DNA of 64,000 bases from Eunapius fragilis. Its lineage: Eukaryota; Porifera; Demospongiae; Spongillida; Spongillidae. The notes beneath the pieces were generated by a model. That model had not been told where the DNA came from and searched no databases. It was given only the letters and a program-made list of their open reading frames with translations. The DNA lies in the NCBI GenBank assembly GCA_963681505.1, contig OY811987.1, positions 4,322,978 to 4,386,977 of the forward strand, given 5' to 3'. Of the stretch, positions 24,201-33,619 are shown in pieces (position 1 is the stretch's first letter; every line of letters starts with the position of its first letter). Made by a program: the position numbers and the translations under genes.

Positions 24201-26435
24201 AAAGAAATTTTCAAGTACATGTATTAAATCGATTTGCTTTTATACTATACATATATATGGGACAGTGTCCAACTAAATCACCCTTTGGTGTAGTTTTTCA
24301 AGTTTTCAATTTTTCTTTTTTATTTTCCGTGAACCCCAAACAGCTTCTATCAAATGGCCCTTATGCATTCTAAATTGGACTATCCATCATAAAGTTATTA
24401 CGCACTGAATTTATAATTAGCAATACATTTCCAGTAGCGGATCTCAGGGGGGTTTGGGGGTTTAACCCCCCGGCCCCCCCCCTCCCCATCCCAGCCCTTC
24501 GATTATACTATTCATAGCAGGAAATTAGGCAATCTGCATTGATAGTTGTGATTTATAAACCCCCCCCGCCTTTAACTGCCACGCCCCCTTCGTACGTCTC
24601 CGCCTGCTGACTGCTTGTCTAAAGCAAGAGCTAGTTCGCTGGAAACTCTTTTGGAATGAAGGCAGACGTGAAGACAAACCAGAGGATGGATGCATTGCCA
24701 TATGCAGATGAAGACATTTTTCCAAACATTCGTTAACTAATTTTAATTGGATGTATGACACCGATTGGAACTTGTCAGGCAGAAGGGTCGTTTTCAGTTT
24801 TGAGACGAATAAAAATACACTTATGTTCAACAATGACCGAAGAAAGGTTGACAGGTCTAACCATGATGTTTATCCACCATGCTGAGTGTTTGTCGTTACA
24901 AACGGAAACTGTTGTACGGCGATTTGTGCAAGAAAAACCGAGGCGTTTATTTTGCATATCTTGATGAGTCAGACGACTAGACGATTTATTTTTAGTAATC
25001 TGTAAAATAAAATGTTCTTTCCATGTGTGTAATTATATAAGCGTGCAGATTCAGTATTCTACCGGGCCGAAAACCTACAATGTGTTTAAAAAAAGCAGCG
25101 GGATCTTTAGTTTCTTGGAAATAGCACTACATTTAAAAAGCGGCTGGGGCTACGCCCCAGACACCTTTGGGGAGGGACTATCCCCCTGCAAACCCCCCCC
25201 CCCCCCCCCCCCCCCCCCCACTTTAAACCCCCCCCCCCCCCCCCCCAATATAAATTCGTACGTCCGCCCCTGATTTCAATGCGAGCGTTACTTTTCTTTT
25301 GCTTGTCCTGGAAATCATCACAAGGGTGATTTTGTTGGACACTGTTCCATATAAAACCACAAGACCCATTAATGTATATATTACATATTAAACAGACTCC
25401 AGCTGAAAAATTCCATTGCTAAAGTAAGGATGTATTAATTGATTGAGACTCACGCATTCTCATAGCCATATGCTCTAATGGGTGCCAATCTCCATCTCAA
25501 GCATACTGCAATCTTCCAGATGAATGTATGTAAGTGAATTTGATGAGCGCAGCATTATTGCTGGCAATGATATTAGCTTATCAATATGAATTTTGGTCTA
25601 ACTGATCAACAGATGCTTACCAGGATGGTCAGGTGCGCTCTGCTCCCAATGTATTCCACATGACAACTGCTGTAAGCTCCTATGTACATGGGTGTGACAT
25701 GAACATCACATCATCATTAACTTTGCCATGTTTTTGAAAATTGTTATAGTTAAACACTTTCTAAATACTTTCTAGTCTTGAATGACTATTGTAATCATGA
25801 ATTTTTTCTTTATCCCATACTTTTTGGCACATAGCTCCATTGATGTATCTATTGCCGTTGCATTAGCAAATGTAGAAATAAAGACCAATCAAAGCACAGA
25901 TCTGAGCTACCATATTTGAATACTGGAGTACACTGAACTAATTCATATGATTACATTACAATTATAATGTTTTATCCAATTGATAGGGCTAAAATAAATG
26001 TCCATATAACACAAACATTAGGGCAAACAAACAAGACATGATAGGGCTAAAGGCAATAACACACTCTCATTTCCACCCTTAGCTTCTACCGGCGGGTATT
26101 GTTTACAACCTTACCAGTGCCTTTGTCACAAAAATTACATTGGTACGAATTGTGACATGATTGCTCAGAACAACTCCAGTATTTATACTGCTGATTACAG
26201 TGCCACCAAGAATGCCACATGTAAGTACCATTTAATAACTACAAAGTTTGCTCATTTTATTACAGCAAAAATCCATGTAGTGTGGGGAGGAACAGTATCT
26301 ATACTAATGGCATTGTCAGCCACGGCAATAATTATCTCAGCAATTATATGCCTGAAACGACGTCGATGCAGAGCCCACACGGTTATAATTATCAGTACGC
26401 AAATTGAATGTGTGAAATATTATAATGTGGTATAA
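18237..26435 (+). CDS. Delta/Serrate-like Notch ligand, seven exons
   Basis: This encodes a transmembrane ligand of the Notch signalling pathway. Exons fitting splice sites and phase: 18237-18269, 18370-18684 (or from 18361, an in-frame alternative acceptor 9 nt upstream), 22139-22472, 25502-25529, 25613-25671, 26083-26220 and 26266-26435. Together these are 1077 nt, 358 codons plus stop. Domains in order: signal peptide (MLLTRTVLVTLVTV); MNNL-type N-terminal domain, residues about 15-130 (LLEIKLTSYSNP, EDGRCC, ENPLAIVD, YQLVIIVNDVDT); DSL domain, about 184-225, with all six cysteines (FRLTCSPNWYGQDCGTFC ... CLKGWSGRNC); EGF 1 (YCNLPDECICLPGWSG); EGF 2 (CLQPYQCLCHKNYIG); one TM helix, about 307-330, followed by KRRR; and a tail of about 27 residues. 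Two EGF repeats is few for a Notch ligand. Introns 2 and 3 (about 3.4 and 3.0 kb) are full of transposons, while the last ones are 45-411 nt. An alternative 3' end is listed separately. Orthology to a named gene is not claimed. Confidence 0.88.
19974..20490. mobile_element. Foldback inverted-repeat element in Notch-ligand intron 2
   Basis: The left arm (about 19974-20190) and right arm (about 20280-20490) are imperfect inverted copies. GGGTCGTGGCAGGGAAAAGG pairs with the complement of CCCTTTTCGCTGCTATGACC. Farther in, CAGGCCACTGTAACTCCATG pairs with the complement of CATGAAGTTACAGTGGCCTG. A diverged copy of one arm is at about 37700-37960, so this is a dispersed family. No coding capacity. 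Confidence 0.6.
22553..22900. repeat. Poly-C/CT tracts in Notch-ligand intron 3
   Basis: C-rich runs lie at about 22570-22591 and 22869-22898, with CT-rich flanks. They are intronic and have no coding meaning. Confidence 0.6.
23824..24088. mobile_element. MITE, uninterrupted copy (TATATATGGGACAGTGTCC ends)
   Basis: The left end reads TATATATGGGACAGTGTCCA and the right end is its inverted counterpart (GTGATTTAGCTGAACACTATCCCATATATA). The element is about 260 bp. It lies in intron 3 of the Notch ligand gene and supplies an empty-site comparison for the interrupted copy just downstream. Confidence 0.7.
24432..25272. mobile_element. hAT-type element, non-autonomous, ATTTC target duplication
   Basis: The left end is CAGTAGCGGATCTCAGG and the right end is ACGTCCGCCCCTG, i.e. 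CAG...CTG termini of the GGCGGATCCAGG type common in hAT MITEs. The 5-bp direct repeat ATTTC lies at 24427-24431 and 25273-25277. Long G/C runs sit just inside both ends (about 24463-24486 and 25192-25246). It carries only the 3' remnant of a transposase gene. Confidence 0.8.
24580..24963 (+). pseudogene. hAT transposase C-terminal remnant
   Basis: A frame at 24755-24964 contains AEGSFSVLRRIKIHLCSTM and EERLTGLTMMFIH. These match the C-terminal dimerisation segment of hAT transposases (S-FS-LRR-K--LRSTM--ERL--L). An upstream piece (LVRWKLFWNEG, about 24628) is in another frame and is followed by stops, so the gene is truncated and frameshifted. It lies inside the element at 24432-25272. Confidence 0.7.
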
Positions 26436-26513
26436 TGATTCCTACGTACTCCATCCTATGCAGCCAACATGAATGCAAATGATACCAAGAATGAAGTTTC
26501 AGATGCACTTTGA
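26266..26513 (+). CDS. Alternative 3' end of the Notch ligand gene (different cytoplasmic tail)
   Basis: Inside the last exon a GTACGC donor at 26395 can pair with an acceptor (ATGCAG, ending 26463), removing 69 nt. The shared codon stays in frame. The alternative exon 26464-26513 encodes a short acidic tail ending NDTKNEVSDAL and a TGA at 26511-26513. The unspliced form ends at the TAA at 26433-26435. The final residues D-A-L fit a class III PDZ-binding pattern; several vertebrate Delta proteins end in PDZ ligands, so this tail is plausible. Which end is used cannot be told from the sequence. Confidence 0.4.
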
Positions 26514-26519
26514 TTATTA

Positions 26520-27335
26520 GCTCTGAGTTGGTGTTTAGTACACGAGTGCTATGTACTAACAGAATGACCTTCCAATTATATGTGACTATTTTATGGCATG
26601 AGAACTTTTTTTCAAAGCTTCAGGTTTCCTTCAATAATGGATCAGGGTTTTATTGTTATATCTCTCAATCTATCAAATTAACTTGATACTCGACACACTG
26701 TAATTCAGGCTTTGTAAAGAAGTATTGATGCAGAACCGGACATACATATAGTAAACTAGCACAAATAATATCATTGATTAATGATTTTTGTGCCATCAAA
26801 GACAAGTTGTCCAGTCCGGGCCCAGATCGAGAAATGTCCTGCATGTCCGTTGGAACGATCAATTATGATATTCCTAATATACGTTTAGGGTGTCGTTACA
26901 AAACGAGTTGGGGTATAAAAAGTACCATGGCATATTTTAGTCCAGTAATGCGCCAGCCAATCATCCTAAGATGGCAGTGCGCTAACTTGAGGAGCTTGCT
27001 CTTTTATTTGTTATAATTGTCCATATATGTCTTCACTATACAAAACATTCCTCTTTGACTACCGAGGGGTGTTGCGTTTATTGTTGTCAGATGCAAAAGG
27101 CCACTCTTATATGTACTCTACATATGCATCCAGGTAATCGGAAAACGCTACACACAGCGGTCTCAAATTTGAGTACTGATCTCTAGGCGAATTAAGAATG
27201 CTGGGTTACCCTTCGGGCGAAATTCTCATCTGTGCCGAGCAAGAAACGAGTTTTCCAGGCCAAGCTAGTTGAAGCTAAGTAGTGTCCTTTTCCGATTATA
27301 GCTGCCGCAACGTTTTGTTAATGAAGCGCCTAATT
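26520..27335. other. No gene recognised
   Basis: This stretch follows the Notch ligand gene. I see no exon or repeat with clear structure. Confidence 0.4.
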
Positions 27336-27338
27336 TAT

Positions 27339-27631
27339 GATGAAACAAGTAATTCAACCATTCTCTATGAGAAAGTTGGTAGCATATAGGATTGGTAAGG
27401 CAATATTGGTGTAAAAAGGAAGGAAACAAGGGTCTAATAAGGAGGGGACATGTAATGGTCCTATATTTCGCCCATTTGTGGGATTTATGTTTGCGTGCGA
27501 AATATAGGACTATTACATTTCCCCTTCTTATTAGACCCTTGATTCCTTCCTTTTTACACCAATATTGCCTTACCAATCCTATATGCCACCAACTTTCCCG
27601 TAGAGAACGTTTTTATTACTTGTTCCATCTG
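27339..27631. repeat. Near-perfect hairpin (inverted-repeat element), about 290 bp
   Basis: The arms are about 27339-27467 and 27498-27631 with a loop of about 30 bp. The inner arms are almost identical: AAGGCAATATTGGTGTAAAA pairs with TTTTACACCAATATTGCCTT, and GTCCTATATTTCGC pairs with GCGAAATATAGGAC. Because of the symmetry, nearly the same peptide appears open on both strands, which argues against coding. It could be a MITE or a precursor of double-stranded RNA. Confidence 0.8.
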
Positions 27632-27639
27632 TTTTTAAT

Positions 27640-28255
27640 TTCTGATAATGACATGGTGTCCAATCGAGCTGCAAGAAAATTGCAGCAGACCCTTCCCAGA
27701 TATAAAGATGGTGTATTTGGATCCCCAAATGGTGTCCAATTGTGGAGGTGGAAGTGGGGTTGCATGTACTGGTGGAGCAGGACCTAGAGAGGCAGTGTCC
27801 CAATGTGGAAGTGCATCATCGAAGGAAATGGGGGCACCCTGATGAGGAAAAGCGGGGGACCTTGCATGTAGTGGTGTGGGTGTCCCAACATGAAGGGAAC
27901 TTGATGAAGCTAGCAGGGTGTCCACTGGTGGAAGTCCAATAGACATATTAAAGTACAGCTTGCGGAGCTTTTTTAAGCAACACCATTATACTCCTGGGTT
28001 CATACAGGGAGTAGCTGTAGGAAATGATTGTAGTCATTAAGAAACATTTCTTTTACCAACGTTAGATTTTGGCCACCAGGTTTATGTAACTCAAATAGCA
28101 GTGTAATTAATTCCACCAGCATGCACACCAGGTGTTAGCACGGCTTGCACAGGCCTTCATGCGAAGTCTTACACATACATCAGATAATGAGCCTCCCTTA
28201 CTACAACCATATGGCCATTTTAATCACACATTTTAATCACACATTTTAGAACCAT
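27640..28255. other. No gene recognised
   Basis: Overlapping open frames at 27635-27946 on both strands are G- and P-rich and have no domain. They are probably chance frames in low-complexity, purine/pyrimidine-biased sequence. Confidence 0.4.
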
Positions 28256-28257
28256 GG

Positions 28258-28915
28258 CCATTTTAATCACACATGTTCTGAAATGTGTGACAGACCTCAT
28301 CAGATGCTCTGGTGGTGCAGGATCACCAGAACATTGCTTACCTTGGTCAGACAGTGGGGTAAACTCACTCTCACATGTGTGACATGGCCATGGTTCTCAA
28401 GAGGGAGGGGCCATTTTAATCACACATGTTCAGAAATGTGAGACAGACCTCATCAGATGCTCTGGTGGTGCAGGATCACCAGAACATCGCTTACCTTGGT
28501 CAGACAGTGGGGTAAACTCACTCTCACATGTGTGACATGGCCATGGTCCTCAAGGGGGAGGGGCCATTTTAATCACACATGTTCAGAAATGTGAGACAGA
28601 CCTCATCAGATGCTCTGGTGGTGCAGGATCACCAGAACATTGCTTACCTTGGTCAGACAGTAGGGTAAACTCTCTCTCACATGTGTGACATGGCCATGGT
28701 TCTCAAGGGGGAGGGGCCATTTTAGTCACACATGTTCTGAAATGTGTGACAGACCTCATCAGATGCTCTGGTGGTGCAGGATTACCAGAACATCACTTAC
28801 CTTGGTCAGACAGTAGGGTGAACTCACTCTCACGTGTGTGACATAGCCATGGTCCTCATGGGGGAGGAGCCATTATAATCACACATTTTTAGAAATGTGT
28901 AGACCTCATCAGATG
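28258..28915. repeat. Minisatellite, 153-bp unit, four full copies plus a partial one
   Basis: Copies start at 28258, 28411, 28564, 28717 and 28870 (partial), an exact 153-bp spacing. Each unit begins CCATTTTAATCACACATGTT and includes CCTCATCAGATGCTCTGGTG and CTTACCTTGGTCAGACAG. Identity between copies is high. Although 153 is a multiple of three, no long frame stays open. Confidence 0.9.
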
Positions 28916-28919
28916 CTGT

Positions 28920-30700
28920 GGTAGTGGAGTATTATTATACTTATTATATTTACCGGTTCACGCATGATGCATGACGCATGATGCAGTTATTGTGTAATTA
29001 TAGTTAGTTCTTGCACTTGTGGGTCACTGGCGCCCGCCGCACAATATTGTTTTGTGATAATTAGTGTGGAATGTGGTGCTGTGGAATGTGGTGCCAACTT
29101 CCAAGCGGTCTTTTTTTTTAATAATGGCACGATAAATCACAGTTTCTCAAGTCTAGCCAGTTTTATTGATTATCTGTTGCTTATGCCAACTTAAAACAAC
29201 AAAGATGGTATCCACAGGGACTGGGAATGATGTGCATGCCAATGTTACGCCAAACTCACGATTCAATGGCGGCGGATTGTGACCCAAGCATTTTTTTTTC
29301 ACCTAAAAACACGTGGCTATTTGTTTGCCCGCTACCAACCACACAGTAGTAAGTATGGAACAATAATGATTTTAGTTTACTGAGATAAAAATGAAAATGA
29401 ATAGTTTGTCCACCCCGCAGCTTGCGCTCTTTTCTGGTATAAAATGCCATGAACACGTACGTGTATCACAATTGGCAGTTATATAATCCATTAGTCGCTC
29501 TCAATATACAATTCAATAAGTACTGAGCAGTACCAGCTAGAAATCTCATTGTGGAACACCCCTTCACGCATATGACAAAGCTGCCAATCGAGACATGTAC
29601 GATATTAGAATGTCATGCCCGAACGTCTGGAAAAGAGCCAGTGTACCGAAGTATTTGGACACCTGTCACGTGTGCATAAGAGTACGCAGCGCGTTTGATT
29701 AATGCACATATACAATAGTGCAGAGAAAGTGCGAATGTATTTAAATTGCCGTGACCACTGCGCGTTGCCGTATTTTGAGGAGGGTACTGATGGTTACCTT
29801 CAGCCGGGTTCCCAGGCGTGCGATTAAGTGTTGATTACGTCACAATGTTTCTTTTTTACCGATTAATTAACCCGTTAGTATGCCTTTGAAAAGCGAAGGG
29901 CATATAAAAAGGGGTAATCAATTTGCTACCGATTTCTGCATATGAAGGAAACGAATATCGCCTAATCGCGACTATGAAAAACAGAATCGGTTATTTTGAC
30001 TAAAGGTAATTCTGAAATCGGTAATCTACTCATATCCAGAAATGCGGGAATTGACAATTGTTGCGGTTTGTATACGTCCGGATAACTCCCATAGAAAATG
30101 AACGGCGTTTTATAAACTTGATTGTTAATTAATAACGTAATAGGGTACAACTTTTGTGGCTATCAATATTGTTTCAGATGCGTACAATCTTGATTTAGCT
30201 GAACAAAAAACAACTGCTTTATATTGAAAATTGTTGTAGTTTTTGTGAAAACAGCACTTTCCATAGAGATGTATGGAAAATCAACTTTTTCACACCTGCC
30301 GAAATCTATACTAGGTAAATTTAAATTTTTTTAAATATCGCTAAAAATAATAGAACTGCATGATCTCTTATTCTGGGGGCCCACAAAATCTGAATCTAAA
30401 CTGGTGTAAGAATTATGAGCTGCAGAATACATTAATTACCATTTGAATTTTAAATTGTTTTGGGTTACCAGGACTAGGATACAATTAGCGCCATCTTGTT
30501 GAGTGTTTTTAATGTAACTTCCATGGATACGGATACATGGCTAAATGCAAATTAATTAATTAACTGGGATGTTGGCTTATTGAATGGGTTACTTGTCTAG
30601 TGCAGCAGCTCGAAAGAATGATGTCATGGGGCCTGTTCAGCGCTGGCTGTACCAAGGACTACATCATTAGTCGTTGACTGTACCAAGTGAGAGTATACGT
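28920..30700. other. No gene recognised
   Basis: AT-rich; only short frames without domains. Confidence 0.4.
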
Positions 30701-30796
30701 GTATTCATCCACTTCTTTGTGTGCGCGCGAGATCTGGAGTTCGTGCGTGTGTTTGTATGTGTGATTGCGTGTGTCTACATGTAGGCTTATATGTGT

Positions 30797-30951
30797 GTGA
30801 GTGCGTGTGCGTGTGTGTGTGTGTGTGTGCGCGCGCGCTCACACACACATACAAGCACACGCACTCAAACTATGCCTGCAGAGGGAAAAAGAGGAAGGAT
30901 TCATAGCAATTCGCTCAACGCCCGTGAGCGCGCGCGTTCGTGTGATTGTAA

Positions 30952-31020
<69 letters not shown>

Positions 31021-31040
31021 GCGTGTGTGCGCGCGTGTAT
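30797..31040. repeat. (GT)n microsatellites
   Basis: GT runs lie at about 30797-30838 (with a GCGCGC end) and 30953-31035. Frames through them (CVCVCV) are artefacts. Confidence 0.9.
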
Positions 31041-31359
31041 GCATCTATATATTTATCATATCAAGAAATCGCCATACATCGGCGGTCATCTTGCATTTTA
31101 TTTCAAATTGAATTCTAAATGATCTCGAAAAATACTAAAAATTGGTCTAAAAATACTAAAAATTGCATGGTCTGAATTTGAATTGTATTTTTTATTGCGT
31201 TGCAATAAAGCAATGTTATACAAAAATCAAGACAAAAAATAATAATTACCGTCGTAGTCTCATTCCCGGGCCAGGGAAAGAGACTAGCCGGTAATTCTCA
31301 ATAACTTCAAATTAATGCCATTTTAATTGCGCTTCGTTAATAAACTCCTGTTTACAATG

Positions 31360-31576
31360 ACGCTAGCTGAATGTTGTGTCAGCGTCACCGTCAGCGACGT
31401 CAGCGTCGGTGAATCGTCATATTGTAAACAATCATTGTATAACTAACGTGACGTGACGCTGGTATAGACTTGAGTTCTATTCCAGCGTCAGCGTCAGCGT
31501 CACGTCACGTTAATTGTTTACAATATGACGATTCAGCGACGCGGACACTGACGCTGACGCGACATTCAGCTAGCGT
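31360..31576. mobile_element. 217-bp foldback element rich in GACGCTGACG motifs
   Basis: The ends are inverted: ACGCTAGCTGAATG at 31360 and CATTCAGCTAGCGT ending 31576. The arms continue with GTCAGCGTC-type repeats, then ATCGTCATATTGTAAACAAT pairing with ATTGTTTACAATATGACGAT, and AACGTGACGTGACGCTGG pairing with the complement of CCAGCGTC...CACGTCACGTT. The loop is about 20 bp. No coding capacity. Confidence 0.8.
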
Positions 31577-31732
31577 AATACTCAGCTTAACGTGTCAAGC
31601 CAATAGCAGCCCCCCACCCATCCGACAAGAGGTGGATGCGCATCAATTTAATAATATTAATAACAAAACTCGGACTTCGGCCGTATGGCAAGCGATATGT
31701 AACAAAAATAAATCATGACGTGACGTTACCAT

Positions 31733-31888
31733 ACAGCATGACGTCCTTACAGCATGACGTCCTTACAGCATGACGTCCTTACCGCATGACGTCCTTACCG
31801 CATGACGTCCTTACAGCATGACGTCCTTACAGCATGACGTCCTTACAGCATGACGTCCTTACAGCATGACGTATTTACAGCATGACGC
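31733..31888. repeat. 16-bp tandem repeat carrying a TGACGTCC core, about ten copies
   Basis: The unit is CAGCATGACGTCCTTA, repeated head to tail, with two copies reading CCGCATGACG. Each unit carries TGACGTC, close to the cAMP-response-element core TGACGTCA. Whether it binds CREB/ATF proteins is inference only. It lies about 160 bp from the foldback element, which has the same TGACG flavour, and is followed by a poly-G run at about 31907-31932. Confidence 0.9.
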
Positions 31889-31904
31889 CCTTGATCTGTA
31901 CACA

Positions 31905-32404
31905 AGGGGGGGGGGGGGGGGGGGGGGGGGGGAATGGCTAGGCAGATTGCCAAACAGATGCCTGGAAAAGTATGACCAATTAATATTTTTAAAAGGTGCT
32001 GTCAGCAGACAATAACCATGGCCACATATTTGGAGAAGGCAAGCAGCCAAACTAAAAAAAAATATGTGTGTGTGTGTGTGTATTCATGATGTCGTAATTG
32101 GGCCTGGATATTAGATTTACTAACCCTACAATACTGATGCGTACGTATGTCATGTTGCAGTATGTAAGGAACGATTCACGCTTCAGTCGCAAATACATTT
32201 GCATTAGAGTCAGTTAAGCAAAAGGGGGGGGGGGGGGGGGGGGGATGTAAAACCCCCCCAAAATTTTGGACCAGCATATTATAAGTTTTAATTGTACATT
32301 AATAGGATGCGATTTCAAATAAAGTGCGCCGTGCCATCATAAATGAGCATTTTCAATATTAACTACAAGCCGTCTGTGCATATTGATTGAAGCCCTTCAT
32401 TGGT

Positions 32405-32436
<32 letters not shown>

Positions 32437-32440
32437 GGAA
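31905..32440. repeat. Poly-G tracts
   Basis: Runs of G lie at about 31906-31932, 32224-32244 and 32419-32436, the last after a short GT run. The DNA between them shows no gene. Confidence 0.8.
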
Positions 32441-33150
32441 AGGAACCTCCTCATTAATCGCACTGATGAGTTCCAATCACCAATCAGTAAAGAAGTGTGT
32501 CGTGATAACACTTTCACCTGAGCTTGTGCCTTAGGAAATAATTCCTTAGAAGTAACGATATTAGAGCTACCAGTGGATAAATGAACATCAACAGTAGTAG
32601 CTATGCCATTAAATAGAGTGATCCTCTTTAGTACTTTCAAAACGTATGCACTCCTCGAGATAGCTTGCACTATGCCGGTCACTGACGTTTTTGAATTTTA
32701 GCGTAGGGCAAGCAAACTTGATACATGCATGACTCGATGACCCAAGATTTTAAAGAAGAAAAGGTTGTGGATATCTTCGCTAAATTACACCCAAGACATG
32801 ATGTTTACTAATAAGTAATGACGCCATAACCTTGACATCTTTGTGCACCTGCACTGTACTTTTACGTCACATGCACATTCTTTTACACATGAACAATTCG
32901 GGTACTTATGCATAAGAGCATGATATATTTTACACTTGAAATCAGCGACTATGAATTCAAAATTGGTATTCTCAATGATAAATACTATTTTTAAACGAAT
33001 GGTTTAAAGTGTAAGCCAAGTCAAAATTAAACCAAATTGCTGCGTTTAAGGATTAAACCACAAAATTGGTTTGACATTTTGGTTTAATTATGAAACCAGT
33101 TAAAATTTAAACCACTGGTTTAATTTTTCTTGGTTTACCATTGCAACCAA
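32440..33150. other. No gene; TGGTTTAA/TTAAACCA-rich patch
   Basis: From about 32990 to 33140 the motif AAACCA and its complement TGGTTT recur many times in both orientations. No exon recognised. Confidence 0.5.
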
Positions 33151-33164
33151 CTTATTTGCAGTGT

Positions 33165-33612
33165 GCAACTGGCCATGCCAGAATTAATGGCTCAGCTATT
33201 ATCGCACTCAAAAGTAGTACCTGGCAGCTGTGCGGCCAGAATTGCTCTAGCCGTTCTTGCACACAAGTAATGCAAATGGCCGGGCCAGAATGGCTCAAGC
33301 CATTATGGCAATTAAATATTGTATTTGGAAGTGCTCGAACCATTCTGGTACTTAATTATAGTAACTGGCAGTGCCAGAATGGCTCGAGCCATTCTGGCAC
33401 TTAAGTATATAGTAACTCAAATATAGAAACTGCATAGCCTTGCCGGAATATCTTGGCACATATATGGCACTCAAAAATAGTAACTGGCCGTGCCAGAGTG
33501 GCTCGAGCCATTCTAAAACTCAAGTAATGCAACTGGTCTTCCCAGAATGGCTCAAGCCATTCTGACACTCAAGTATGAAATGATAAACTGTTCGTGTCAT
33601 AATGGCTCGTGC
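33165..33612. repeat. Diverged tandem repeat built on a palindrome, about 60-bp unit
   Basis: Seven or so degenerate units each carry a version of the palindrome CCAGAATGGCTCGAGCCATT, followed by CTGGCAC(T) and (A)AGTA-TAGTAACTGGC. Clear units lie near 33285, 33370, 33493 and 33540. Confidence 0.75.
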
Positions 33613-33619
33613 GAAAATA

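Larger units (their letters stand above)
24250..25354. mobile_element. Second copy of the same MITE, split by an hAT-type insertion
   Basis: Bases 24250-24431 match the first two-thirds of the 23824-24088 copy, and 25273-25354 match the rest, ending GTTGGACACTGTTCCATATA. The intervening 841 bp (24432-25272) are the inserted hAT-type element. ATTTC is present on both sides of the insertion but only once in the uninterrupted copy. Confidence 0.75.

Noticed and set aside
27265-27787. Similar 103- and 131-codon frames on both strands
   Set aside because: They mirror each other because the DNA is a near-perfect hairpin; no independent coding evidence.
28258-31888. CRISPR-like arrays
   Set aside because: The 153-bp and 16-bp arrays are head-to-tail repeats without unique spacers, and the genome is eukaryotic.
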